Positions 1 to 8,025 of a stretch of 64,000 bases of DNA are shown here, in pieces. Positions within the stretch are counted from its first letter, which is position 1; each line of letters opens with the position of its first letter. Location of the stretch: assembly GCA_910575155.1 (NCBI GenBank), contig CAJTDX010000010.1, positions 1 through 64,000 on the forward strand. Reading direction: 5' to 3'. The notes beneath the pieces are model-generated. The model ran no database searches. It saw only the letters and a list, made by a program, of their open reading frames with translations, and was not told the origin of the DNA. Origin of the DNA: Lachnospiraceae bacterium (GTDB lineage: Bacteria > Bacillota > Clostridia > Lachnospirales > Lachnospiraceae). Made by a program: the position numbers and the translations under genes.

Positions 1-25
1 TTTTACTGTAAGCTGAAGCAACTCC

Positions 26-117
26 AACCACCCGCAGAGCAGGTGGTTTATTTGTTTACCAATATTCCATTTTTCGGAACACGAAAAACTCCATATTGGT
101 AAACAGGCCCTTGGCCT
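26..117. repeat. Cluster of three hairpins downstream of the FMN riboswitch
   Basis: Three inverted repeats sit side by side. Positions 26-48 form a 10-bp stem with a three-base loop (AGA). Positions 54-104 pair GTTTACCAATAT with ATATTGGTAAAC and continue with an inner 7-bp stem after a 4/4 internal loop. Positions 105-117 pair AGGCC with GGCCT. There is no coding ORF here. The compact GC hairpin resembles the subterminal hairpins of IS200/IS605-type elements, so this could be an element end. It could also be 5' UTR structure of the gene beyond the left edge. I cannot decide between these. Confidence 0.35.
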
Positions 118-120
118 AAC

Positions 121-153
121 AAAAAAAGCCCTGAACCTATAGAGATTCAGGGC
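121..153 (-). terminator. Intrinsic terminator, expression platform of the FMN riboswitch
   Basis: On the minus strand GCCCTGAA and TTCAGGGC form an 8-bp stem followed by seven T. It lies about 30 bases after the FMN aptamer, so it is the likely on/off platform: FMN binding would favour termination. Confidence 0.8.
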
Positions 154-180
154 ATATATTTACTAAATATATACAAAAAC

Positions 181-330
181 GTCTTCTTCCATCCAGACTG
201 TACTGTCGGTTTTGGATTCTCACCAAATCATGCCTTACGGCTCACGGACTTGCTTACTGTGAAGTATCACCGTCGGTCGGGAATTCTGTTTCTGAGTTGT
301 CAGAAACAGGCACCCTGCCCTGAAGATCTT
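181..330 (-). ncRNA. FMN riboswitch (RFN element)
   Basis: Read on the minus strand, the conserved RFN blocks appear in order: ATCTTCAGGGCAGGGTG at the 5' side (about 327-311), GAATTCCCGACCGACGGT, AGTCCGTGAGC, TGATTTGGTGAGAATCCAAA, ACCGACAGT, and AGTCTGGATGGAAGAAGAC at the 3' end (199-181). This is the FMN-sensing aptamer that controls riboflavin synthesis or uptake genes. The regulated gene must lie left of position 1, probably ribU or a rib operon (inference). It has its own promoter and is independent of tex. Confidence 0.95.
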
Positions 331-346
331 TATATAATTCTGTTTT

Positions 347-375
347 ATTCTACACTTCCGGCAGGAATCTGTCAA
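347..375 (-). promoter_or_regulatory. Promoter of the FMN riboswitch transcript
   Basis: On the minus strand TTGACA (375-370) and TAGAAT (352-347) are separated by 17 bases. Transcription would start near 340, just before the aptamer. It lies between the tex stop codon and the riboswitch. Confidence 0.75.
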
Positions 376-398
376 CTGGTGTTTTTTATCCATTCCAC

Positions 399-2540
399 TT
401 ACAATTTCATCGTAAGCTGAATCCGTTTTTTCTTAAGGTCCACGCTCATAACCTTGACCTCTACAATATCCCCCACGCTGACTGCCTCCAGGGGATGTTT
501 GATATAGCGTTCTGTCATCTGAGAAATATGTACCAGCCCGTCCTGATGTACGCCGATATCCACAAACGCCCCAAAATCAATGACGTTTCTCACGGTACCC
601 TTTAAAATCATTCCCGGCGCCAGATCCTTCATTTCCAGCACATCCGTGCGCAGAATAGGCTTCGGCATCTCATCTCTGGGATCTCTTGCAGGCTTTTCCA
701 GCTCCTTTACAATATCCTGCAGCGTCATTTCCCCTACCTCAAGTTCCGCCGCAAGCTTCTTATAGTCTGAAACTTTTCTGGAAATCCCGGACAGTTTTCC
801 ATTCTGGATATCTTCCGGCACAAATCCGAGCCTGTCCAGCAGTTTCAAGGCCGCATCATAACTTTCCGGATGAACGCTGGTCCCATCCAGAGGATTCCTG
901 CCGCCGCTGATGCGCATAAATCCTGCGCACTGTTCATACGCCTTTGGCCCTAATTTTGCCACTTTAAGGAGCTGCGCGCGCGTTAAAAACCTTCCGTTTT
1001 CCTCCCGGTAAGCCACTATATTTTTGGCGATCACCTTACTGATACCAGAAATATATGCCAGCAATGAAGCGGAAGCCGTATTCAGATCCACCCCTACCTT
1101 ATTCACACAAGCTTCCACCACGCCGTTGAGCGCGCCGCTTAATTTCTTCTGGTTCATATCATGCTGATACTGCCCCACGCCAATAGATTTGGGGTCAATC
1201 TTCACCAGCTCGGCAAGGGGATCCTGAAGCCTTCTGGCAATAGAAGCCGCGCTCCTTTGGCCTACGTCAAAATTAGGAAATTCTTCTGTGGCAAGTTTGC
1301 TGGCAGAATAAACGGAAGCCCCCGCTTCATTTACAATAATATACTGCACCGGCCGTTGAATTTCTTTCAGCAAATCTACAATCACCATTTCCGATTCCCT
1401 GGAAGCCGTTCCGTTTCCCACGGAAATCAGGGAAATATCATATTTCTGAATCAAATTTTTCAGGACGGCTTTGGACTGCTCCACCTTATTCTGAGGGGCG
1501 GTAGGATAGATTACCGTGGTGTCCAGTACCTTTCCTGTAGCATCCACCACCGCCAGCTTACATCCGGTACGGAACGCCGGATCCCAGCCCAACACCACAT
1601 GTCCGGCAATCGGCGGCTGCATCAGCAATTGTTCTAAATTTTTCCCAAATACCCGTATTGCCCCATCCTCTGCGCGTTCTGTCAGCTCATTGCGGATTTC
1701 ACGTTCGATGGCGGGCGCAATGAGACGTTTATAGCTGTCCTCAACCACTGCGCGCAAAGTATCCGCGGTATTGGGATTCTCTCTTACAATGATCTTTTTC
1801 TCCAGATACTGAAGGATCTGCTCTATGGGAGCCTCCACCTTCACTGTGAGGATTTTCTCCGCCTCCCCCCGGTTCAAAGCAAGAATCCGGTGTCCGGCAA
1901 GTTTTGCCAGTCCTTCCTCAAATTCATAATACATTTCATAGACAGACTCTGCTTTTGGATCTTTGGCGGCAGACACAATTTTCCCCGTGCGCATGGTAAG
2001 ATCCCGGATATATTTCCGGTAATCAGCCTCGTCGGAAATTCCTTCTGCCAGGATATCCATGGCCCCGGCTACCGCGTCCTTTACAGAATTTACTTCTTTT
2101 TCAGGATTTATAAAAGCTTCTGCCTCCTGTTCGAGCGGTTTGTCCGTCATCTGCAGCAATATAATATTTGCCAGAGGCTCCAAGCCTTTTTCTTTTGCAA
2201 TCGTTGCCCGTGTCCGCCGCTTCGGACGGTAAGGACGGTACAGATCATCCACTGTAACCATCGTCTCCGCCGCAAGAATCTGCTGTTTTAATTCTTCCGT
2301 CAGTTTGCCCTGCTCCCCGATGCTGGAAATTACCTGCTCCTTTTTCTCTTCCAGATTCCTAAGATATGTCAGCCGCTCAGAGAAGCTGCGCAGCACCTCG
2401 TCGTTTAAAGCCCCCGTTGCTTCTTTCCGGTATCTGGCGATAAAAGGTATGGTATTTCCCTCGTCAATGAGTTTGACTGCAGCCTCTGCCTGCTGCCGGC
2501 GGATGTTCAGCTCTTCTGCCAGTTTTGCAATAATATCCAT
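399..2540 (-). CDS. tex: Tex family RNA-binding transcription accessory protein
   Basis: 713-residue cytoplasmic protein of the Tex/YhgF family, close to the normal family length. The order is the N-terminal Tex helical region with the IPFIARYRKE motif near residue 32, a YqgF/RNase H-like domain (about 320-450), helix-hairpin-helix repeats (around 480-550, VGVDLNTAS), and a C-terminal S1 RNA-binding domain (about 640-713, GTVRNVIDFGAFVDIG). The family binds nucleic acid and influences transcription; its exact role is not settled. The start is supported by AAGGAGA seven to eight bases upstream of ATG. It is monocistronic: 92 bp separate it from the ROK gene, and the FMN riboswitch downstream has its own promoter. 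Confidence 0.95.
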   Translation of the reverse strand: MDIIAKLAEELNIRRQQAEAAVKLIDEGNTIPFIARYRKEATGALNDEVLRSFSERLTYLRNLEEKKEQVISSIGEQGKLTEELKQQILAAETMVTVDDLYRPYRPKRRTRATIAKEKGLEPLANIILLQMTDKPLEQEAEAFINPEKEVNSVKDAVAGAMDILAEGISDEADYRKYIRDLTMRTGKIVSAAKDPKAESVYEMYYEFEEGLAKLAGHRILALNRGEAEKILTVKVEAPIEQILQYLEKKIIVRENPNTADTLRAVVEDSYKRLIAPAIEREIRNELTERAEDGAIRVFGKNLEQLLMQPPIAGHVVLGWDPAFRTGCKLAVVDATGKVLDTTVIYPTAPQNKVEQSKAVLKNLIQKYDISLISVGNGTASRESEMVIVDLLKEIQRPVQYIIVNEAGASVYSASKLATEEFPNFDVGQRSAASIARRLQDPLAELVKIDPKSIGVGQYQHDMNQKKLSGALNGVVEACVNKVGVDLNTASASLLAYISGISKVIAKNIVAYREENGRFLTRAQLLKVAKLGPKAYEQCAGFMRISGGRNPLDGTSVHPESYDAALKLLDRLGFVPEDIQNGKLSGISRKVSDYKKLAAELEVGEMTLQDIVKELEKPARDPRDEMPKPILRTDVLEMKDLAPGMILKGTVRNVIDFGAFVDIGVHQDGLVHISQMTERYIKHPLEAVSVGDIVEVKVMSVDLKKKRIQLTMKL

Positions 2541-2631
2541 AACAAATTCTCCTTATTCCTCTCAGTCTCTGTCCTTCATTATAGCGGATTGTATTTTGTC
2601 TTTCAAGGAAGAATCTGGCAAAAGCAAATGT

Positions 2632-3525
2632 TCAGGCAGCCGACGCTGCAAGGAAACACTGAAGCGCTCCGATCAGATTTGCGTCATTCTGAAATTTACA
2701 GGCTACTACCTCGGCGCGGGGCACATAATACGGACAGTCTTCATACATTGCCTGCAAATGATTTTTGATATATTCAAGGAATACCGGCTGCGCGCTGATG
2801 CCTCCGCCCACGGCAAACCGCTGCGGATCCAACACCGTCTGCAGGTTAAAAATCTGAACCGCTATTTCTTTTGTAAACTTCTGCAGACATTCCTCTGCGT
2901 CCGCGTCCTGGCTGTTTACCGCGTCAAACACCCGAACGCCGTCCACCTCTTCCGCTTTCAGTCCCTTTTTCTCCGCAAACATCCTGCACAGGCGCGGGAC
3001 TCCGCAGCGGTTGCCCCACACCGTATCGTAATCCGCCGCCGCATCTTTGTCCGTCACCACATAAGAAACTTCTCCGGCAGAAAAGTGTTTCCCGCGGTGC
3101 AGCTTATGATCCTTAATATAACCGCCGCCAATCATCGTCCCGAAAATCAGTACAAACCCGTCCGCCACGTCTTTGAGGCTGCCCACAGCCGCTTCCGCCA
3201 CGGCTGCGCACTTCGCATCATTTTCCATATGTATGTTCACCGGGCACCGTTCATACAATCTGTCTCTCAGATGGAAATCGTCATTAAAACGCAGCGCCCC
3301 TCCTGTAAAACAGTAGCCGTTTTTTGAATCAATGATTCCGGTTATGGAAATAGCGATCCCCGATACATCCGGCATTTTATCATAAATCTGTCCGATTGCC
3401 TCGATGAGCTGCTCCCTGCCCTTTTGGGGCGTCGGCATTTTCCCCTTTGCCAGAATCCGCATGTCTTCTTCCATACATGCATACTTCATAAATGTCCCCC
3501 CAATATCAACTGCCAGTACCTTCAT
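2632..3525 (-). CDS. ROK family sugar kinase
   Basis: 297-residue ROK (repressor/ORF/kinase) protein without a DNA-binding domain, so a kinase rather than a repressor. The ATP phosphate-binding motif DIGGT is at residues 8-12, and the catalytic-Asp region is present as MENDAKCAAVAEA. The usual ROK zinc motif (CxCGxxGCxE) is not present; only NRCGVPRLC is found at that place, so the metal site is changed or lost. The start chosen is the ATG at 3525 with AAGGAGAGG upstream, not the longer frame to 3591. It is the last gene of the leftward GRE-aldolase-ROK operon, 73 bp after the aldolase. Context suggests phosphorylation of an anhydrohexitol or other sugar to feed the GRE (inference). Glucokinase or fructokinase activity is the alternative. 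Confidence 0.85.
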   Translation of the reverse strand: MKVLAVDIGGTFMKYACMEEDMRILAKGKMPTPQKGREQLIEAIGQIYDKMPDVSGIAISITGIIDSKNGYCFTGGALRFNDDFHLRDRLYERCPVNIHMENDAKCAAVAEAAVGSLKDVADGFVLIFGTMIGGGYIKDHKLHRGKHFSAGEVSYVVTDKDAAADYDTVWGNRCGVPRLCRMFAEKKGLKAEEVDGVRVFDAVNSQDADAEECLQKFTKEIAVQIFNLQTVLDPQRFAVGGGISAQPVFLEYIKNHLQAMYEDCPYYVPRAEVVACKFQNDANLIGALQCFLAASAA

Positions 3526-3598
3526 AGGTCCCTCTCCTTTCCCGTTGGCAATATTTCCTGCAAAACCCTGTTCTATTTGCCGCTGCTGCACATGAATT

Positions 3599-4276
3599 TT
3601 AGCAGTTTGTCATGTCTTTGCCTTCACCCGTCAGTCTCTGGAAATCCTCGACAAAAGCTGCCACCGCAGATGTAATCGCCTGATTTTTTACCAGACCGTC
3701 GATGATATCCGGCGCAGCCGTAGAAGCCCCAACCCCATATTCGCACAGTTCCAGAACCTGCTGTGAATTTTTGAAGCTCGCAGCCAGCACCTCTGTCTTT
3801 ATTTCATTTTTCCTGAAAATATCATGAATTTTCTTTGCAGTATGAATGCCGTCATAACCCATATTGTCAATGCGGTTGACATAGGGAGCCGCATAAGCAG
3901 CGCCGCATTTCCCTGCAAGATATGCCTGCATCGGCGTATAAACCGCAGTCGCCGTAAAGGGGATTCCCAGCTCTGCCAGCTCTTTCATAGCTTTAAAGCC
4001 TTCCGGAACCGCAGGGATTTTAACGTACGTATTGGCGCCCAGCTCTTTTACAATCCGCTGTGCTTCCTTTACCATAAGGGCGGCCTCGCCCGCAACCGCC
4101 TGCACATGCAGTTGCGCCTCTGTTCCTATGAACGCGCGGATTTCATGCAAAACGTCATATGGTTTTCTCCCGCTGTTCGCCAATATGGTGGGATTTGTCG
4201 TCACACCGTCAACAGGATAGAACTCGTAAATGTGTTTGATCAGTTCAATATGCGCGTCGTCTATTAATAATTTCAT
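3599..4276 (-). CDS. Fructose-6-phosphate aldolase-like / transaldolase family
   Basis: 225-residue TIM-barrel aldolase, the size of FsaA/FsaB and TalC-type enzymes. The Schiff-base lysine is K86 in YVKIPA, the N-terminal GVTTNPT motif is at 24-30, and APYVNRID is near 130, all typical of the FSA branch. FSA enzymes split or join fructose-6-phosphate-like sugars, and FsaA/FsaB also cleave 1-deoxy-fructose-6-phosphate to glyceraldehyde-3-phosphate and hydroxyacetone. It lies 22 bp after the GRE gene and is probably cotranscribed with it. The same GRE-FSA pairing occurs in E. coli (ybiW with fsaA, pflD with fsaB). The start is supported by GAGGAGGATATTATC before ATG. Confidence 0.9.
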   Translation of the reverse strand: MKLLIDDAHIELIKHIYEFYPVDGVTTNPTILANSGRKPYDVLHEIRAFIGTEAQLHVQAVAGEAALMVKEAQRIVKELGANTYVKIPAVPEGFKAMKELAELGIPFTATAVYTPMQAYLAGKCGAAYAAPYVNRIDNMGYDGIHTAKKIHDIFRKNEIKTEVLAASFKNSQQVLELCEYGVGASTAAPDIIDGLVKNQAITSAVAAFVEDFQRLTGEGKDMTNC

Positions 4277-4298
4277 GATAATATCCTCCTCTGTTTAC

Positions 4299-6704
4299 TT
4301 ACAATGTCTGTTCTGTACGTTCGATAATGTCATCCTGCGTTTTCTTTGACAGGACATTGAAAAATGCACTGTAGCCAGCCACGCGCACAATCAGGTCCCT
4401 GTGGTTCTCCGGATGCTTCTGCGCGTCAAGCAGCGTCTCCCTGCTGACTACGTTAAACTGCACATGATAGCCGTGCAGACGGTTAAAGAAGGTACGCAAA
4501 AGAGCAATCAGTTTCTGCTTGTTTTCTTCTTTTTCCAGCATTTGCGGCGTTACCTTCTGGTTTAAGAGCACGCCGCCCGTGATCTCTTCCGTGGGAAGCT
4601 TCGCTACGCTCTTGAATACGGCGGTGGGGCCGTTTTGGTCCGCCGCATGGCTTGGAGAACAGCCTTCTGCAAGCGGTTCTCCCGCTTTCCTGCCGTCCGG
4701 TGTGGCGAGCGTGCCTGCGCCCTGGGGCACATTGGCGGAAATGGAAGACGTTCCTGCATAATAAACGCCGCCGACAGGTCCTCTGCCATAACGCGTATTA
4801 TGGTATTTTTTCATCTCGTCAATATAAACGTTATAAGCATCTACTACAAGCTGGTCTACATAATCATCATCGTTGCCGTACTTGGGAGCCTCCTGCAAAA
4901 GTTCCCGGATTTTCTGATTTTTCTCACCTGCAAAATCAGACTGCAGCGCCTCCCAAAGTTCTGCCGGAGATACCTTCTGTTCTTCAAAAACCACTTTTTT
5001 TATTGCCGCAAAACTGTCCGCCAGATTGGCAATGCCTACCTGAAGGTCGCTGACAAAATCATATACCGCGCCGCCTTCTTTCATATTTAAACCGCGCTCA
5101 ATACAATCGTCCGTCAGCGCAGAGCACAGAATATCAGCCGTATCCTGTTCCAAAACCATATCGCAGGTGGCGTCAATAATCGTACACTGGCGGCACATCT
5201 CGCGAATCACTTTATCCCAGCACTGCAAGACCTGATCAAAGCTGGTAAAATTCTTAAAATGTCCGATTCCTTCACACAGTTTTGTGCCGGACGACGGGTC
5301 CACGCCGTCATTCATCGCGATCAGCAGCGCTTTGGGGAAATTCAGAAAGCTCATGCCCGTACAGCGGTATCCCCATTTTCCGGGAACTGCCGTTTCCACA
5401 CAGCCAATGGCGCTGTAATTGTAAGCGTCTTCCGGCTTTACGCCTTTCTTAATAAAACTGGGAATGATTACCTCATCGTCGTTAAATGCCGGCATTCCAA
5501 AGCCGCAGCGCACAACTTCCACACATTCTTTCATAAACGCTTCCGTAAGCCCCTTATGGTACCGTACCGTAAGGTTGGGCTGCGTTAAATGACATTTGGC
5601 AACACTCTTTAAAATCAGCCAGGACATCTGATTTGTGGCGTCCTTTCCATCCGTTGTCTGCCCTGCCACCGTAACATTCTGGTAAAGCGGCGAGCCTGCG
5701 GAAAACTGCGTATGGCTCCAGGAGCGGATTTTGTTGATGGTATAGGTCTTTAACCACAGATTGCATAAAAGCTCGCACGCCTCTTCTTCTGTGATCAGCC
5801 CCTTCTTTACGTCAGCCTCATAATAAGGATTCATATACTGGTCCATACGTCCATAAGACAGGCTGTGGCCGTTCGATTCAATCTGCAACACCAGATGTAC
5901 CAGCCACAGGCTCTGCAATGCTTCCCGGAAATTTTCTGCCGGTTCATAGGGCACTTTCTTCAGGATACGCGCCATTTCCAGAAGCTCCGCTCTCCTGCCC
6001 TCGTCCGTTTCTTTCTGCGCCGTCTCCTGAGCTAAGACCGCGTAACGTCCGGCAAAGGTTTTCACCGCTTCCACAACTATCAAAATTGAGCGGTAAAAAT
6101 AGCTCTTCTGGATATTCTTATAATCCGTCAGATCCAAAGCATCCAGCTTTTCTCTGGCGCGCCTCTCATAATCCTTTAATCCCTTGTGCATCATCATTCC
6201 ATAATCTACCGCACAGTGGGCGTCTCCGGAGGTAATATTTCCTTCCGACTTGATAATCCCCAGATCATAATAGAGTCTGGAATGCGGCGGGAATGCCGCG
6301 AGCCCGCGGTCCAGCAGCGTATTATGCTCCCAGAACGAAGCTATATCGCGCAGCTTCTGCTTATTTTCTTCCGTAATATAAAATACATCCCCGTCGCGAT
6401 GTTCAAATTCATCCAGCTCATCAATGACCCATTTCATTGCATACTCTGGAAAAATCGGGGCGCTGCGGTTTTCAGACGCCTGGTTTCCAGCAATCATGGT
6501 CTGCGGCTCGATAAATATCGTCATTTTTTCCAGCACATTTTTCAGCATCAGGGCACGTTTCATGGCCAATGGCTGATCCTGGTTCTCCTGGTACGTCCGG
6601 GTGGTAATCACCGCCCGCTCCACGCATACCTGCGGTTTTACATTCAGAAGTTCCTCGCGGAAACTTTCCATGCGCGGCGTTAATTTTCCAAAATAGCTGT
6701 TCAT
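4299..6704 (-). CDS. Glycyl radical enzyme, candidate anhydrohexitol-6-phosphate lyase (YbiW/PflD-like)
   Basis: 801-residue member of the pyruvate formate-lyase superfamily. The catalytic cysteine and base are in GCVE (C435, E437) and the glycyl radical site is RVAGYSA (G777) near the C-terminus. The GCVE signature marks the dehydratase/lyase branch (glycerol dehydratase, choline lyase, YbiW/PflD); true PFL has adjacent cysteines. The residues after it (TAVPGKWGYR) differ from the GCVEP of glycerol dehydratase. Neighbours FSA and ROK kinase point to the YbiW/PflD type, which opens 1,5-anhydroglucitol- or anhydromannitol-6-phosphate. The start is the ATG with GGAGG five bases upstream; the in-frame ATG at 6716 overlaps that site. 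It needs the activase encoded divergently. Substrate assignment is inference. Confidence 0.9.
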   Translation of the reverse strand: MNSYFGKLTPRMESFREELLNVKPQVCVERAVITTRTYQENQDQPLAMKRALMLKNVLEKMTIFIEPQTMIAGNQASENRSAPIFPEYAMKWVIDELDEFEHRDGDVFYITEENKQKLRDIASFWEHNTLLDRGLAAFPPHSRLYYDLGIIKSEGNITSGDAHCAVDYGMMMHKGLKDYERRAREKLDALDLTDYKNIQKSYFYRSILIVVEAVKTFAGRYAVLAQETAQKETDEGRRAELLEMARILKKVPYEPAENFREALQSLWLVHLVLQIESNGHSLSYGRMDQYMNPYYEADVKKGLITEEEACELLCNLWLKTYTINKIRSWSHTQFSAGSPLYQNVTVAGQTTDGKDATNQMSWLILKSVAKCHLTQPNLTVRYHKGLTEAFMKECVEVVRCGFGMPAFNDDEVIIPSFIKKGVKPEDAYNYSAIGCVETAVPGKWGYRCTGMSFLNFPKALLIAMNDGVDPSSGTKLCEGIGHFKNFTSFDQVLQCWDKVIREMCRQCTIIDATCDMVLEQDTADILCSALTDDCIERGLNMKEGGAVYDFVSDLQVGIANLADSFAAIKKVVFEEQKVSPAELWEALQSDFAGEKNQKIRELLQEAPKYGNDDDYVDQLVVDAYNVYIDEMKKYHNTRYGRGPVGGVYYAGTSSISANVPQGAGTLATPDGRKAGEPLAEGCSPSHAADQNGPTAVFKSVAKLPTEEITGGVLLNQKVTPQMLEKEENKQKLIALLRTFFNRLHGYHVQFNVVSRETLLDAQKHPENHRDLIVRVAGYSAFFNVLSKKTQDDIIERTEQTL

Positions 6705-6772
6705 AATTTCCTCCATTCCGTGCTTTTCTCAGCACAAAGTCTTGCAAATGTATTTGTTTGAAATCTATATCT

Positions 6773-6862
6773 GTTTCGTTTGTAACTCAATACTAGCACT
6801 ATTTCACTTTGCTGTCAATATTTTTTCATAAAAAGTAATAAATAATTTCATTCGTAAGTTTT
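6773..6862. promoter_or_regulatory. Candidate DeoR-type operators between the divergent promoters
   Basis: GTTTCGTTTGTAA at 6773-6785 lies just downstream of the GRE -10 box. TTCGTAAGTTT at 6851-6861 lies just upstream of the activase -35 box. A further ACTTACGAAC follows at 6966-6975. TTTCGTTT-like repeats are typical of DeoR/GlpR-family operators, and a DeoR regulator is encoded at 8026. Binding is inferred. Confidence 0.4.
6790..6818 (-). promoter_or_regulatory. Promoter of the GRE-aldolase-ROK operon
   Basis: On the minus strand TTGACA (6818-6813) and TAGTAT (6795-6790) are separated by 17 bases. The predicted start is near 6783, giving a leader of about 80 bases before the GRE start codon. 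Confidence 0.75.
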
Positions 6863-6865
6863 CTG

Positions 6866-6894
6866 TTTACATTTGTATTTTCCTATGTTATAAT
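6866..6894 (+). promoter_or_regulatory. Promoter of the GRE activase gene
   Basis: TTTACA (6866-6871) and a perfect TATAAT (6889-6894) are separated by 17 bases. It faces right and is back to back with the GRE promoter. Confidence 0.75.
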
Positions 6895-6992
6895 ACATAC
6901 AGAATCCAATGTATTGACACCGCTCTATTGCGTGTTTGAAAAATGCTATCGCAAAAGACCACGAAACTTACGAACAGAAAGGAATGTTACTT

Positions 6993-7901
6993 ATGGACAA
7001 CACGAACGAATCCTGCATTATTTTTAACATACAGAAATTCAGTCTCCACGACGGTCCCGGCATACGCACCGTTGTATTTTTCAAAGGATGCCCTTTAACA
7101 TGCAAATGGTGTGCAAATCCGGAAAGCCAGACTTCGGACATTGAGATTTTAAAAGACGGCGAAAAATGCACTGTCTGTCAAACCTGCGTGCAAAACTGCA
7201 AATCCGGCGCCATCTCAATTTCCGGAGGCGCAATCCAAATCGACCATGCTCTCTGCAGTCAATGCCTGACATGCGTTTCTGCCTGTCCTCAGAAAGCTTT
7301 AACGGCGGAAGGCAGACCACGGACTGTTCCTGAGATCGTAAAAATTTGTCTCCAGGATAAAGAATTTTACGAAGAAAGCGAGGGCGGCGTCACGCTGTCC
7401 GGCGGCGAGGCGCTGATGCATCCGGAATTTGCCCTTTCCCTGCTCAAAGCGCTCAAAGAACATGGCATTCACACCGCTATGGAAACCACCGGATACGCCT
7501 CCGCGGAAATCTTTCAGCGGGTCACTGCCTGCGCCGACCTGCTGCTTTTTGACGTCAAGCACTGGAATGAAGAAAAACATATAGAAGGAACCGGAGTTTC
7601 CAACCGCGTTATTCTGGATAATTTAAGACATGCCATCGCGTCTGGAAAAAATGTTCTGCCCCGTCTTCCCGTCATTCCCGGATATAATAATTCCCCCGAA
7701 GATGCGGAAGGTTTTGTAAAACTTCTGAAAGAGACCGGCGCAAAACAAATCCAGCTTCTTCCCTTTCATCAATTTGGCGAAAGAAAATACGATATGCTTG
7801 GCAGGCCGTACAGTTATGCAGACGTCCCGGCTCTTCACGAAAAAGAGCTGAGAGAGTTCCAGCAGATTTTCATTCATCACAGCATTAAGGCTTTCTTTTA
7901 A
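6993..7901 (+). CDS. Glycyl radical enzyme activating protein (radical SAM)
   Basis: 302-residue radical SAM enzyme that installs the glycyl radical on its partner GRE. The SAM cluster motif is CPLTCKWC (C33, C37, C40), preceded by the activase signature FSLHDGPGIRTVVF. Two additional 4Fe-4S ferredoxin-like motifs follow (C59/62/65/69 and C88/91/94/98), as in activases of the non-PFL GREs. The glycine-rich SGGEAL motif is near residue 132. The start chosen is the second nearby ATG, because AGAAAGGA is correctly spaced only for it; an upstream in-frame ATG at 6936 lacks a ribosome binding site. The divergent position relative to the GRE at 4299-6704 makes that the likely substrate. Confidence 0.93.
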   Translation: MDNTNESCIIFNIQKFSLHDGPGIRTVVFFKGCPLTCKWCANPESQTSDIEILKDGEKCTVCQTCVQNCKSGAISISGGAIQIDHALCSQCLTCVSACPQKALTAEGRPRTVPEIVKICLQDKEFYEESEGGVTLSGGEALMHPEFALSLLKALKEHGIHTAMETTGYASAEIFQRVTACADLLLFDVKHWNEEKHIEGTGVSNRVILDNLRHAIASGKNVLPRLPVIPGYNNSPEDAEGFVKLLKETGAKQIQLLPFHQFGERKYDMLGRPYSYADVPALHEKELREFQQIFIHHSIKAFF

Positions 7902-7943
7902 AGTTTCTTCGCAAAGCCGCCAAAGCTCCTCCTTGCGGCGGAC

Positions 7944-7960
7944 GCGCTGTTTTACAGCGC
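7944..7960 (+). other. Short hairpin after the activase gene
   Basis: GCGCTGT and ACAGCGC form a 7-bp stem with a TTT loop. No T tract follows, so it is not a standard intrinsic terminator and may allow readthrough into the regulator gene. Confidence 0.4.
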
Positions 7961-7967
7961 ATACTTG

Positions 7968-7996
7968 TTGAAACTGACGCTTATTCATGTTATATT
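7968..7996 (+). promoter_or_regulatory. Putative promoter of the DeoR regulator gene
   Basis: TTGAAA (7968-7973) and TATATT (7991-7996) are 17 bases apart, followed by a short leader and AGGAG before the regulator start codon. Confidence 0.55.
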
Positions 7997-8025
7997 TGAT
8001 ACGGTATATTTAACAGGAGAACAAA

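Noticed and set aside
2305-3327. 340-codon frame on the plus strand
   Set aside because: It is antisense to the tex start and the ROK gene, has no ribosome binding site, and its composition is that of a reverse-strand shadow.
4299-6704. GRE as pyruvate formate-lyase
   Set aside because: The active site has one cysteine in GCVE instead of the adjacent cysteine pair of PFL, and the neighbours are aldolase and sugar kinase.
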